Positions 23,659-32,834 of a stretch of 64,000 nucleotides of DNA are shown here, piece by piece; the stretch's first letter is position 1, and every line of letters starts with the position of its first letter. The DNA is from Phycisphaeraceae bacterium. GTDB taxonomy: Bacteria; Planctomycetota; Phycisphaerae; Phycisphaerales; Phycisphaeraceae. Location of the stretch: the NCBI GenBank assembly GCA_028284155.1, contig JANQSF010000124.1, forward strand, positions 43,148-107,147, given 5' to 3'. The translations under genes were made by a program, and so were the position numbers. The notes under the pieces were generated by a model. That model saw only the letters and a program-made list of their open reading frames with translations, was not told where the DNA came from and searched no databases.

Positions 23659-26055
23659 ATGCGCCGCACTGACCGCCGATGGGCTGCCTTGCTGATCCTG
23701 ATCGGCTCGTTGCTGCCAGCCCCGTTCGCGTCGTCTGCGCCGGATATCAAGGTCGTCCAATCCGGGAAGGCGACCACGGCGTTGATCGCTGTGCCCGGTC
23801 GCGGCTTCGGCACGGCGTTCTGCATCGATTCGCAAGGCGTGTTTGTGACCAACGAGCACGTCATCCGCGGCCTTCGTCGCGGTATGCCCGTTCTGCTTGT
23901 ACTCAATCCCGCGCAGAAGGACGAACGTGTCATCATCACGCGAGTCGTGAAGTATGACCGGACGACCGACCTCGCGCTGCTCGTGGCCGACGCGAAGTAC
24001 CACAACAAGCCGTACCCTGTCTTAAAGATCGGCAAGACCGACAAGCTGGTCGAAACGCAGGAGGTTATTGCATTCGGGTATCCGTTTGGCACGGCCTTGC
24101 GGGTCAGTCGGCGCGACTTCCCTGCTATCAGCGTGAACGTCGGGCGCATCACCGCGCTGCGTCGCAACCGTGACAGCTCGCTCGCTTCGGTCCAACTCGA
24201 TGCGCAGGTGAACGAAGGCAACTCCGGCGGCCCCGTGCTTGACGACAAGGGCGAGGTGGTCGGCGTGATCAAGGAAGGCATCCCCGGGCGCGGCGTCAAC
24301 TTCGCCATCCCGGCCGAGCTTGTCCGCGAGTTCGTCAATCCGGTAGAAATCATGTTCGCCCCGCCCGTCCTCTCGACCAAGACGCGGCACAAGCAGGTGC
24401 AGCTCGAAGTCATGGTCATCGCCGTTGACGAACCGGAGCAGGACTTTGACGTGTCGATCGAATTCAAGGTCGAAGGGCTTGAGCCGCGCACCGTGCAGGC
24501 CAAGCGTTCGAAGGACGGCGTGTACCGCGTCATGACAACGCTTGTTCCCAAGAACAAGAACAAACTCGACCTGCGGCAGGCGACCTTCACCGCGACGGTG
24601 AAGAAGTCGGGCGAGACACTGGCGACGCAACGCGGGTTGATCAACCTCGACGGCAGCCCTGAGGCTGTCGGCACGGCGAAGCGGCCGAACGATTCGCCGC
24701 CTGTGGCGCTGCCGACGCACCCGCCGACCAAACTGCCCGACGGCCAGGCCGAGTTCGACGAGCCAAGCCGCGTGATCGAATTGCCTGAGTCGGCGGCGCA
24801 GCACGTCGTGGGTGGGGCGGGTCGATACTTGTTGATGCACTTGAAGGCGTCGCGGAAGGTCGTCGTCCTCGACCTGACCAAGGGTGAGCCGGCGTTCGAG
24901 GTGACGAACGTCGCGGACGACGTGCTGATCGCGGCGGGGCGAGAGCAGTTCGTGCTTGTATTTCCGGGGCAGACGCTCATGCAACGTTGGAGTTTCGAGA
25001 CTCAGAAGCGGGAAAAGGTCGCCCGCGTGACGACGCCTGGCCCCGTGCGGCTGGCGATCATGGGTGAGAACAGCAAAGGCCCGTTGCTCATCGCCGGCCG
25101 AAGCGCCCAGCTCTACGACCTTAAGACGCTCAAGCGGTCGGCGATCGAGGGCAGGGTCATCGGTGAGCAGGGTTCGCACCCAGCCGTTATCCGCGTGTCG
25201 GCCGACGGCCGGGTCTTTACCGCCATCCCGTCGGGCATCGGCCCCGTCGCCTACGGGCGGATGCTCATCGCCGACGGCCGAACGCACATCCAGTCGTTCG
25301 GCGGCACCAGCCACGCCTACCGCTGGGCGCAGCCGACAGCCGACGGCCGGCTGATGCTCATGAAGGACGGTTTTCGCATCTACAACTCCCAACTCCAACT
25401 GGTCGAAACCAAGTCGCTGAACAAGTGGACGACCTACGCCACCGTCGATCCGCGCTGGTTTATCGCCGCGCGCTTTGAAGCGCTCGATCGCCAGGGCAAT
25501 TGGGTGACGCGGGTCAACTTCTGCACGGTGGCCAACCGTCAAGTCGTTCACACCTACACCGGCCTCCGCGAGATCGCACCTGTACGTGACTACAACACGC
25601 GCGCGAGCATCGAGATGAAGCTGCACCGCGCACTGCCTCACCTTTACTACATCCCCTGGGCCGACCTGTTGGTGACCTTGACGTGGGACCGCAAGCGCGT
25701 CTTCATCCGCCGGTTCAATCTGGTCGAGGCGCTGAACGCGACAGGCATCGACTACCTGTTCATCCAAAGTGTTCCGCCCACGACTGCCGACGCGGGCAAG
25801 CGGTTCAAGTACAAGGTCGAAGTCGTCAGCAAGTCGGACAAACTGACCTATCAACTCGAGTCCGGTCCGGAAGGCATGACCATCTCCCCCAAGGGCGTGG
25901 TCTCATGGAAGGTTCCGGCCAACACTCCGCCTGAACCGCAAAGCGTGATCATCCTCGTCACGGACGGCGAGGGCCAAGAGGTGTTCCACACGTTCGACCT
26001 GCACATCAACGCCAAGCAGGGCGTGGTGCGCGTCAAGGGTGGGCCGGCGGATTAG
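23659..26055 (+). CDS. Secreted S1C (HtrA-like) serine protease with propeller-like and Ig-like C-terminal regions
   Basis: A 798-residue protein with a signal peptide (residues 8-26). The trypsin-like domain has the full triad: His in VTNEHVI (about 64), Asp in RTTDLALL (about 101) and Ser in NEGNSGGPV (about 190). It lacks a PDZ domain after the protease; instead there are about 330 residues with beta-propeller-like repeats (DGRLMLMKDGFRIYNSQLQ) and a C-terminal cadherin/Ig-like domain (SVPPTTADAGKRFKYKVEV to VILVTDGEGQEVFHTFDL). It could be a regulated protease or a surface sensor. It is divergent from the DUF1549 gene. Confidence 0.85.
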   Translation: MRRTDRRWAALLILIGSLLPAPFASSAPDIKVVQSGKATTALIAVPGRGFGTAFCIDSQGVFVTNEHVIRGLRRGMPVLLVLNPAQKDERVIITRVVKYDRTTDLALLVADAKYHNKPYPVLKIGKTDKLVETQEVIAFGYPFGTALRVSRRDFPAISVNVGRITALRRNRDSSLASVQLDAQVNEGNSGGPVLDDKGEVVGVIKEGIPGRGVNFAIPAELVREFVNPVEIMFAPPVLSTKTRHKQVQLEVMVIAVDEPEQDFDVSIEFKVEGLEPRTVQAKRSKDGVYRVMTTLVPKNKNKLDLRQATFTATVKKSGETLATQRGLINLDGSPEAVGTAKRPNDSPPVALPTHPPTKLPDGQAEFDEPSRVIELPESAAQHVVGGAGRYLLMHLKASRKVVVLDLTKGEPAFEVTNVADDVLIAAGREQFVLVFPGQTLMQRWSFETQKREKVARVTTPGPVRLAIMGENSKGPLLIAGRSAQLYDLKTLKRSAIEGRVIGEQGSHPAVIRVSADGRVFTAIPSGIGPVAYGRMLIADGRTHIQSFGGTSHAYRWAQPTADGRLMLMKDGFRIYNSQLQLVETKSLNKWTTYATVDPRWFIAARFEALDRQGNWVTRVNFCTVANRQVVHTYTGLREIAPVRDYNTRASIEMKLHRALPHLYYIPWADLLVTLTWDRKRVFIRRFNLVEALNATGIDYLFIQSVPPTTADAGKRFKYKVEVVSKSDKLTYQLESGPEGMTISPKGVVSWKVPANTPPEPQSVIILVTDGEGQEVFHTFDLHINAKQGVVRVKGGPAD

Positions 26056-26178
26056 AGCGCGTTCTGTCTAGGTGTAGCGTCTAATCGAGTGTCCCTAGCG
26101 GACAAGCCGCCAGCGGCACGCGCTACTGTCAGACGCCCGGCATGAACAACAGGAAACCGAGGTCGTTGTATCGCCTGA

Positions 26179-27924
26179 TCATATTGTCGCGCCGGTTGGC
26201 CGACGCAACCGCCGCCGACCGAGGAGCGTGACCAGCCCCGCGGCGACCAACACCGCGCCCGCCGGCTCGGGCACGACCAGCAGTCGGCCGACCACCGCGG
26301 CCGAGCCGCCGCCGGACGTGTCGAACTCCCAGCCTGCAAAGTCAGGCTGATCGAACCCGCCGTTTTGGAACTTCGTTCCTTCCAGGAACACGTCGTCCAG
26401 TTCCAGTGACAGGTCCGCCCCGAGCAGTTGGAACGCGATCGTGACGTCGCTGGGGATGTCGCCCGTCGGGAACAGCTTCTGCAGGTCGACCGGCAGGCTG
26501 GCGTCGACGTGGCCGCTGGTCGCGATGGCGGGCAGGATGCCCAGCGTCATGTCGTTCAGCGTGACGACCAAAGCGCTGTCCCGGTCGGTCGTGAAAAACC
26601 GGTACTTGAAGTCCAGCAGCGTCGGCGCGTCGCTCGGGGGCGCGGGCAGCGTCTGCGACATGGTCATCGACTCGCCGTTGACGGTGGAGATCAGGGCCAG
26701 GTTCTCGAACCGCGACGCCAACTGAGGCGTGATGCGCAGGGGCGAGGTGCGGACGATGTGTTGCTCGCCGTTGACCAACTCGACAGCGAAGGTCAGGTTG
26801 CCCGCGTCGTTGAAGCCCTGCTCGCCGAAGTCGATCGCCTTGACAATCGATCCGAACAGCGGGTCGCCGGTGCCGATCACGCGGTCGAGCACGGTGTCCG
26901 GCCCGTCGAACACGGCCCGCCCGCCGCCGACGTCGTAGTGGCCGAGGTAGGCGACCCGGCCGCTGTTGTTGATCGATGGGTCACTGAAACTGTTCAACGG
27001 CCCCGTGCTGTCAGCCAGGTCGACACGCGGGCCGGCCGCGCCGACGAACAGGCCGGAGACGCCATTGTCCAGCGTGCCGGTGTACGCGACATGGCCGTTG
27101 TTGTTGACCGAGAAACCGCCCAGGCTCAAGAAGCCCGTGTTGGTGTCGGCCACGACGCCGCCGGCCGTGCTCAGAATCCGTCGCGTGTCCGTCCCGGCGA
27201 GGGACACCCTATAAATCACAATGCCGTTGTCGTTGATCAGTGGGCGGGAGAACGACAGGTTGTCCGGGTTGGCGGAGTTGTCGATGACCGTCGTCAGCGG
27301 CCCGCCCGTGCCGGTGAAGATACCGTCCAGACCGTTTTCCAGGCCGCCCTCGAACACCACCGTGCCCGCGTTGTTGATGTCGGGCGGGAGCCGGTGCGAG
27401 ATCACCGCGCCCTGCCCGGGAACGATGGACGACCCGTCGCCGACCATCACCGCCGTCTGCACGCCATTGTCGTCGCGGACGATGGCGAACGGGTCGAGAA
27501 TGGTCGGCCCGGTCAGCGCGCTGAACACCACGGAGCCGTTGTTGTTGATCCGCGGTTGCGGGTTCAAGGCGCGGAACTGCACGGGCCCGCTCGGCGGCGG
27601 CTGGAGCAGCGAGACCGCCTCCGCCACAGCCGTCGCCGTGTTCCCGTCGACGCGCACGATGGCCTGGTCCGTTTCGAACTGCCCGGTGTGCAGATCGGCC
27701 AGGAAAGCGACCGCGTTCTGGTTGTTGATCGCCGGAACCATCCCGAGCCCGCCGCTGTCGAACAACTGGCGATACCGGCTAGCGATCGCCGTGTCCGTCG
27801 CCGCGTTGAAATTGCGGTTTGTCTCAGCAATGCTCGAAAGCGTATGGACGGTGCCCAGCGCCGAACCGGCGCACAAGGACAGCGTGCATACCCAAACGAA
27901 AATGGCGATCGGGATCGTCTTCAT
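26179..27924 (-). CDS. PEP-CTERM protein with NxxGxxxF-type tandem repeats
   Basis: A 581-residue exported protein. After a signal peptide come about seven repeats of roughly 50 residues with the core (I/V)NNxGxVxF: INNQNAVAFLA, INNNGSVVFSA, INNAGTVVFEG, INDNGIVIY, VNNNGHVAYTG, INNSGRVAYLG and FNDAGNLTFAV. This is the choice-of-anchor tandem-repeat family. The C-terminus is a PEP-CTERM signal: VPEPAG, the hydrophobic AVLVAAGLVTLL and the basic GRRRLRR. Surface or matrix location is inferred. GGAG precedes the chosen ATG by 8 bp. Confidence 0.87.
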   Translation of the reverse strand: MKTIPIAIFVWVCTLSLCAGSALGTVHTLSSIAETNRNFNAATDTAIASRYRQLFDSGGLGMVPAINNQNAVAFLADLHTGQFETDQAIVRVDGNTATAVAEAVSLLQPPPSGPVQFRALNPQPRINNNGSVVFSALTGPTILDPFAIVRDDNGVQTAVMVGDGSSIVPGQGAVISHRLPPDINNAGTVVFEGGLENGLDGIFTGTGGPLTTVIDNSANPDNLSFSRPLINDNGIVIYRVSLAGTDTRRILSTAGGVVADTNTGFLSLGGFSVNNNGHVAYTGTLDNGVSGLFVGAAGPRVDLADSTGPLNSFSDPSINNSGRVAYLGHYDVGGGRAVFDGPDTVLDRVIGTGDPLFGSIVKAIDFGEQGFNDAGNLTFAVELVNGEQHIVRTSPLRITPQLASRFENLALISTVNGESMTMSQTLPAPPSDAPTLLDFKYRFFTTDRDSALVVTLNDMTLGILPAIATSGHVDASLPVDLQKLFPTGDIPSDVTIAFQLLGADLSLELDDVFLEGTKFQNGGFDQPDFAGWEFDTSGGGSAAVVGRLLVVPEPAGAVLVAAGLVTLLGRRRLRRPTGATI

Positions 27925-28043
27925 CACGGTTCTCCTGCTTGTTCGTTCCCCGACGCGCAGACCGCCGCCGGACCTGACATGTGCCAGTATACCGCAAGCC
28001 CGTTATGGCCGATCGGTGGCGGGCCCGTCTGGGCCGATGCCCT

Positions 28044-28172
28044 CATTACATCCATGCCAACCCCATCCGTTTGAGCTTGGCCAACCTCGCGACGGATTGG
28101 GCATGGTCTTCCGCAAGGACAAACGAAGGCCACATCGAAGGCGGGCCGGTGATCAGCGAGTTGCCTTTGTAG
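28044..28172 (+). pseudogene. C-terminal relic of a REP-associated tyrosine transposase (RAYT)
   Basis: The plus strand reads HYIHANPIRLSLANLATDWA then WSSARTNEGHIEGGPV. The signature YIHxNPxR...DWxWSSAR is the C-terminal end of the Y1/IS200-like RAYT proteins. The N-terminal catalytic HUH part and Tyr are missing, so it is a relic. It lies 40 bp left of a long REPIN-like family D element, which is the type of sequence such proteins mobilise. Confidence 0.75.
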
Positions 28173-28213
28173 TGTCGGGTCTGTGGTTGACATCGTCCGT
28201 GGGCAGCGTTGTG

Positions 28214-28439
28214 CGGGTGCCACACTTTGGCTCTGCAAAGTGTGCCAAGTGGCCTTGGACGATCGAATACAACCCGGTCCCGCCCGCGCCAGCGCAGCGC
28301 AAACCCCACCAGTCCCAATCCCGATGACTATTCGTTGTGTCTCCAAGATGAGCATCGTTGCCTACAGGACGCAGTATTGCTGCTGCTTGCGAATCCACAG
28401 TATTCCGACACACTTTGCAAAGCCAAAGGGTGGCACCCG
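28214..28439. repeat. REPIN-like element, family D, long copy 1 (226 bp)
   Basis: It begins GGGTGCCACACTTTGGCTCT and ends with the inverted CAAAGCCAAAGGGTGGCACC. The two ends each form a CACACTTTG/CAAAGTGTG hairpin. The interior shares with the copy at 30589 the segments GTGTGCCAAGTG-CCTTGGA-GATCGAAT and GAT-AGCATCGTTGCCTAC in the same order. It is followed by a half copy of family B at 28461. Confidence 0.82.
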
Positions 28440-28479
28440 GCTCGGTCTGTTTGCGAACATAGGGTGGGCAGTGCCCAAA

Positions 28480-30462
28480 CTACGACCAGGATTCGTCACT
28501 TTCGTGAAGTGGTTGCACCCCACACCGAATCAAGTAGTTCGCGATTGTGTCGTAGACTTTGGGATCTCGAGTGGGGTCTCGATCGGATCCAGGTGGGACC
28601 CAAATGACTAGCCCTTCACGGGCTCTGGTCAACAGCACTCTGTACTTGTTGACCAAGTATTGGCGGTCGACCGGCTTCCGTATTTGTTGCCACGATGATC
28701 CACGGAATCGCCAATGAGGCTTGTTGCACCCGACCCGCAAATCAGCATCCCAGCAAAGGCCAGCACGGTCTAGCTCAAGACCTTGTATCTGAAACTCCGT
28801 TGCGGCGATTTCGAGATAGTTGGACGACCGCACGTCGTCCGCGTCGGAGAGGAACCACTTTGCAATGTCGAATTCGACTTTCGGATCAATCCCCCAGGGG
28901 CGTAGTCGACGAGCGCCGGAACTACAAACGAGGCCGGATCTTCTTAGACCACGTGTAGTGCACCGCAACCAGCGCCTTGCCAAGTCCAGCGATCGAGTAA
29001 TCCGAATCGGATAGTTCGAGATGTTGCTCGCGATGTCAGCGGCCTCCATAGGCCGATCGTCAAGGACGGCGTTCACCCAATCGCCCATCGCAGTGGCGCG
29101 ATAGGAACGTATAGGGACACTCAGGTGTAGATCCGGCGACTCGATCAATTCGAGAACAGTCGACGGCGCGTCCAAGAGCGTTTGACCCACGGTGGATTCG
29201 TCGCCGTGTACGAGTTGTGGAGAGACACGAACCTGCCAATGCCGAAACTCTGTAGCTAACGCCTGACCCCACTCCCGGAGGCCAGCCTCCCCGGTATTGA
29301 TTTCCTGGCCGCCGCCGACAAGGCCAACGAACACGGCCCAGCTTTCGTGTCGATCCATGATGCGCAGCATTGCAACGGGCTCTGAAGTCGGACGCTTAAA
29401 CTTTCTTGCCGCATGAGCGGCGTCCCAAGCTCGCTGCGCTTCGTCAAATACGACGACGTGTTCGTTTGGCGGTTCGCCGACGTGTCGCGAGGAGTAATCT
29501 CGGATGAACCGATGAACGTTCTGAATGAACTTTGAGGATTCGCGCCTAGCTTGCGCGAGTGACAAGTTCGTGCTGCGGGATGCTCGATCGCGCGCAAGTG
29601 CTTCCGAAAGGACGGTCACGAGTGGTAGATTGCCCGACAACAACACCGAATCATGTGGTTCTGTGGTCTCGTCGGCTGTATGAACAGCATTCAGCCCGGC
29701 AAGTGTTTTACCAGCACCGGGCACTCCCGTGACAAAGCACGCGATCTTTCGTTCTTTAAGTCGGGCCTCACGTATGGCTCGATGGATAGCCTGTTGAGTA
29801 TGTACGAGGTTTGTCCTATCTGCATCCGAGCGTGTGATCGCAGACACGTCGTGTTCTTGATACAACCTCTGGGCGGCTTCGATAATGGTGGGCGTGGGTC
29901 GGTAGGGGCTACTAATCCACGAACTAGCATCGATTTGTGATTCCGCTTGGCGCGTATCGCGTTCGGCGATCAGTTTCAGAAAACGCGCAAGGTGACTTGC
30001 GCCGACTCTCGATACGTCGGCCACTGTCGTTGATGTAGTCGGCAAGACGAATAGGTCACATTCTGACTCTGTAGCGATGACAGCGGGAAGAATCGCCCTG
30101 TTGTGGCTACCCGCGTGAAAGTCGGCTAATTCAAGCGCGTAATCCTCAACTTGCCTAACTGCATCGGATGTGATCGCACCAGAACCAACGATCTTGAATT
30201 CCAACACGACGATGCTATTGCGCGTTAGCAGAACGGCATCGATACGTTTCCCCCGCCTCGGAATGTCGAATTCAAGGATCAGTGTCCACTCGTTGACGAG
30301 GTCTCCCAATAGTTCTGAGACACGTTGCAACAAATCAATCTGAATCTGCCAAGTCGTTACCTGGTTTTGAAGATGGGTCTCAATACCGGTCGCACCGACG
30401 GAATCAACCAATCGGCCAACAATGGAAGAAGTGTCGCTCAAATGGGCAGGCGAGAATGGCAT
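28480..30462 (-). CDS. DUF2075-type P-loop helicase/nuclease-like protein
   Basis: A 660-residue protein. Residues 1-200 hold a nuclease-like domain (ILEFDIPRRGKRIDAVLLTR and VVLEFKIVG, fitting the restriction-endonuclease fold pattern E-x(n)-D-x(n)-ExK). It is followed by a DUF2075 ATPase: Walker A GVPGAGKT, Walker B VVVFDEAQRAWD, FVGLVGGGQEI, and a C-terminal helicase motif VLLTRAREGLVIW. Such proteins are found in defence islands and beside mobile elements; activity on DNA or RNA is inferred. The start is uncertain: ATGs at 30462 and 30549 are possible and the frame stays open through the repeat further upstream. No defence gene neighbours are seen. Confidence 0.78.
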   Translation of the reverse strand: MPFSPAHLSDTSSIVGRLVDSVGATGIETHLQNQVTTWQIQIDLLQRVSELLGDLVNEWTLILEFDIPRRGKRIDAVLLTRNSIVVLEFKIVGSGAITSDAVRQVEDYALELADFHAGSHNRAILPAVIATESECDLFVLPTTSTTVADVSRVGASHLARFLKLIAERDTRQAESQIDASSWISSPYRPTPTIIEAAQRLYQEHDVSAITRSDADRTNLVHTQQAIHRAIREARLKERKIACFVTGVPGAGKTLAGLNAVHTADETTEPHDSVLLSGNLPLVTVLSEALARDRASRSTNLSLAQARRESSKFIQNVHRFIRDYSSRHVGEPPNEHVVVFDEAQRAWDAAHAARKFKRPTSEPVAMLRIMDRHESWAVFVGLVGGGQEINTGEAGLREWGQALATEFRHWQVRVSPQLVHGDESTVGQTLLDAPSTVLELIESPDLHLSVPIRSYRATAMGDWVNAVLDDRPMEAADIASNISNYPIRITRSLDLARRWLRCTTRGLRRSGLVCSSGARRLRPWGIDPKVEFDIAKWFLSDADDVRSSNYLEIAATEFQIQGLELDRAGLCWDADLRVGCNKPHWRFRGSSWQQIRKPVDRQYLVNKYRVLLTRAREGLVIWVPPGSDRDPTRDPKVYDTIANYLIRCGVQPLHESDESWS

Positions 30463-30588
30463 CGTCACGCCAATCCCGTGCGCGCTTAGCCAATCCGCAC
30501 GAGTCGCGCCCTGCTCGGCTGGTGTCAACCCGGAGGGTGTGGATGGCATGTCGGGATTGTCGCGGGCAACGGCTCTCCTGACAAGCCG

Positions 30589-30811
30589 GGTGCCACACTT
30601 TGGCTTTGCAAAGTGTGCCAAGTGACCTTGGATGATCGAATGCGACCCGGCGTCAATCATGTTGGAACGGTGATTGTCCAACTTTAATCGCACCGGCAAC
30701 CTGGAGCATCTTTTCGGATGGGCATCGTTGCCTACGCGTAGAGACTTTCGTGCTCCGGAAATCGCAGTAGATCGGCACACTTTGCAGAGCCAAAGTGTGG
30801 CACCCGAGTAG
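30589..30811. repeat. REPIN-like element, family D, long copy 2 (223 bp)
   Basis: The ends match those of the copy at 28214 (CCGGGTGCCACACTTTGGCT, and the inverted AGCCAAAGTGTGGCACCCG). Internal blocks are also shared, so the two long copies are true homologues. It lies upstream of the helicase gene. A direct repeat of about 40 bp lies outside each end (near 30521-30560 and 30830-30870). Confidence 0.82.
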
Positions 30812-31430
30812 GCGAACCGGGCGGGGGTCATCCCGGACGGGGTGCTGGGCATGACGGGATTGTGGTGGGAATTCGGTCGGCTGACAACCGATCGACCGGG
30901 GCTGGCCATGGCCGCCCGCAGGATGGGTCAAACGTTACCCGACACCAACCGGCTGAACGTCCGCGAACCCGTTCCGCTGAAATCCGTGCGCCACAGGTCT
31001 TGCGGTTTCCAGCAGATAGCCGCGTGCGCGACACTTGCGTGCGCACACCGGTCGGTTGGCGGCCCTTGTGATGGCTTGCCACCCGACCCATCTGAAACGA
31101 CTCGCCACGCCCGGCCGCGACGGACGGGCCTGGCGTGGCCGACTCTGTCAGGGCCTGTCCGGGCTGACAGGAAAACGGCGTTTGCGGGCTGTCAGCAAGG
31201 GGGCGGACGTCAGGGTGACACGGCCGACTTGGCGTCAAATCGGATGTATGGCATGTCGTGAAAAAGACTTACGGACAGGCAATCGCCAAGCGGGGAGGGG
31301 GGGATGGTCGGTGGAGCGACGCAGGACTGACGGTGTCGATGCGCAATCAACTGTCCCCAAGGGGTCGCGGTTGTGCGTGTTGCTGCGGGGCGCCTCGGTT
31401 CGCTCTTTGGGTTCGGCCATCCGCTGGGCA
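30812..31430. other. Gene-free gap
   Basis: I see no credible coding sequence in these 600 bp; long open frames here are antisense continuations of the sulfatase gene. The segment 31332-31356 (TGTCGATGCGCAATCAACTG, then TCCC) recurs at 35346-35370 beside a transposase relic, so it may be the trace of a mobile element end. Confidence 0.45.
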
Positions 31431-32834
31431 CTACTCGGTTCTCTGCAACTTCTTGATGGCGGCCGCTTCCGCTTCGGCATCGAACTTCGGGTTGCGCTGT
31501 TGGGGTATGGGAGCGCCCACTCTCTTCCGCCATTCCTTCAACGCCTTGTGCAACTCGTCGCGTTTGTCGGGCATCGACTCGGCGAGGTTGTTGCGTTCTC
31601 GGATGTCGGCGCGCAGGTCGTAGAGTTCCAGGCCGCCGTCCTCGAAGTATTCGTGCAGCTTGTATTTCCCGATCCGCACGATGCCGCAGGGGCGCGAGCG
31701 AAACAGTGGGTCACGCTGCTCCGCATAGACCGAGTAGCTTTGCAGGTAGGCGGGAAAGTGCCAGAAGATGCCGCGTTTGCCGAGCGACTCCTTCTCGCCT
31801 TTCCACAGTGGCAACAGGCTCAGGCCGTCCATCGGCTGGTCGGGTCGCTTGGCTTGGGCAATGTCGAGGAACGTCGGATACAGGTCCACGCCGATGATCG
31901 GTTCATCCGTCGTTTGGCCAGCCCGCACGACGCCGGGCCAATTGACGAAGAAGGGGACTCGGATGCCGCCTTCGTAGTACGTGCCCTTGTAACCCCACAA
32001 GGGGTCCATGTCGGTCGCGGGGCCGTAGCCTCCGTTGTCGGAGAAGAAGACGATGATGGTGTTCCTGCGCAGCCCCATCGCCTCCAACTGAGCGACGAGC
32101 CTTCCGACACCGTCGTCGACCGCCTGGATCATGGTCGCCATGACGGCGTGGTTGTGGAGTTTGCCGGGTTTCTTCTGTTCGTACTTGGGCAGCAGATCCT
32201 TCTTGGCCTGCAACGGTGTGTGGACCGCGAAGTGCGACAGGTAGGCGCACCAGGGCCCGTCGCGGTTGGCACGGATGAAGTCGATGGTGCGATCCGTCAG
32301 CGCGTCGGCCAGGTAGGCGCCGTCGGGTCCCAAATGCCCGCGGAACCCGGGCAGCCGGTGTTCGACGACCGTGTCGAACCCTTGCTGCTTGGGGCTTGTG
32401 CCCAGGTGCCATTTGCCGAACATGCCCGTTTTGTAGCCAGCCGCTTGCAACGCCTCCGCCCAGGTCACGATGTCAGGTCGAAGTGTCGTCGTGCCCCGGA
32501 TGTGAGCCAGCCGACGGTGCTTGGCATTGCCCCGCGCGCCGGTGCCCACGTTGAACACCTGATGCCGCGGCGTGTATTGGCCGGACAACAGGCACGCCCG
32601 GGCTGGGGCGCAGTTCGCCGCGCAGGAGTAGGCACTGGTGAAGATCATCCCGCCGCGTGCCAGCTTGTCCAGATGCGGCGTTTCGTAGAAATCCGACCCC
32701 ATGTAGCCGGTGTCCTTCCACCCGAAGTCGTCGAGATAGATGAACAGGATGTTCGGCCGAGTCTCAGCCGCAGTGCCGACGCAGCAGGTGGTCAGACACG
32801 CGAGCAGAGGCGCAACAATGGTTCGGTAATTCAT
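31431..32834 (-). CDS. Secreted sulfatase (second copy type)
   Basis: A 467-residue type I sulfatase with a signal peptide (YRTIVAPLLACLTTCCVGTAA). Metal-site start: RPNILFIYLDDFGWKDTG; formylglycine motif CAPARACLLSG at about residue 73 (C-x-A/P-x-R type); GKWHLGTS and FFSDNGGYG follow. It is shorter than the sulfatase at 4543 and lacks its beta-rich extension. It is more like iduronate- or N-acetylgalactosamine-sulfatases of planctomycetes in layout; the substrate is unknown. Monocistronic. Confidence 0.92.
   Translation of the reverse strand: MNYRTIVAPLLACLTTCCVGTAAETRPNILFIYLDDFGWKDTGYMGSDFYETPHLDKLARGGMIFTSAYSCAANCAPARACLLSGQYTPRHQVFNVGTGARGNAKHRRLAHIRGTTTLRPDIVTWAEALQAAGYKTGMFGKWHLGTSPKQQGFDTVVEHRLPGFRGHLGPDGAYLADALTDRTIDFIRANRDGPWCAYLSHFAVHTPLQAKKDLLPKYEQKKPGKLHNHAVMATMIQAVDDGVGRLVAQLEAMGLRRNTIIVFFSDNGGYGPATDMDPLWGYKGTYYEGGIRVPFFVNWPGVVRAGQTTDEPIIGVDLYPTFLDIAQAKRPDQPMDGLSLLPLWKGEKESLGKRGIFWHFPAYLQSYSVYAEQRDPLFRSRPCGIVRIGKYKLHEYFEDGGLELYDLRADIRERNNLAESMPDKRDELHKALKEWRKRVGAPIPQQRNPKFDAEAEAAAIKKLQRTE

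Noticed and set aside
23532..24980. A 482-codon open frame on the minus strand
   Set aside because: It is antisense to the start of the S1C protease and is rich in Ser/Thr/Arg, as expected for a shadow frame.
24022..25854. A 610-codon open frame on the minus strand
   Set aside because: It is the shadow of the S1C protease gene; the protease frame has a complete catalytic triad and signal peptide.
26428..28074. A 548-codon open frame on the plus strand
   Set aside because: It is antisense to the PEP-CTERM repeat gene and consists of low-complexity Arg/Val/Asp-rich sequence.
28214..30811. Possible CRISPR-like array or composite transposon bounded by the two long family D copies
   Set aside because: There are only two copies about 2.4 kb apart with a normal helicase gene between; no spacers, no regular repeats and no complete transposase.
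28480..30909. Longer version of the helicase gene starting at 30909
   Set aside because: The extra 149 codons pass through a repeat element and a duplicated flank; the homologous part starts near 30462.
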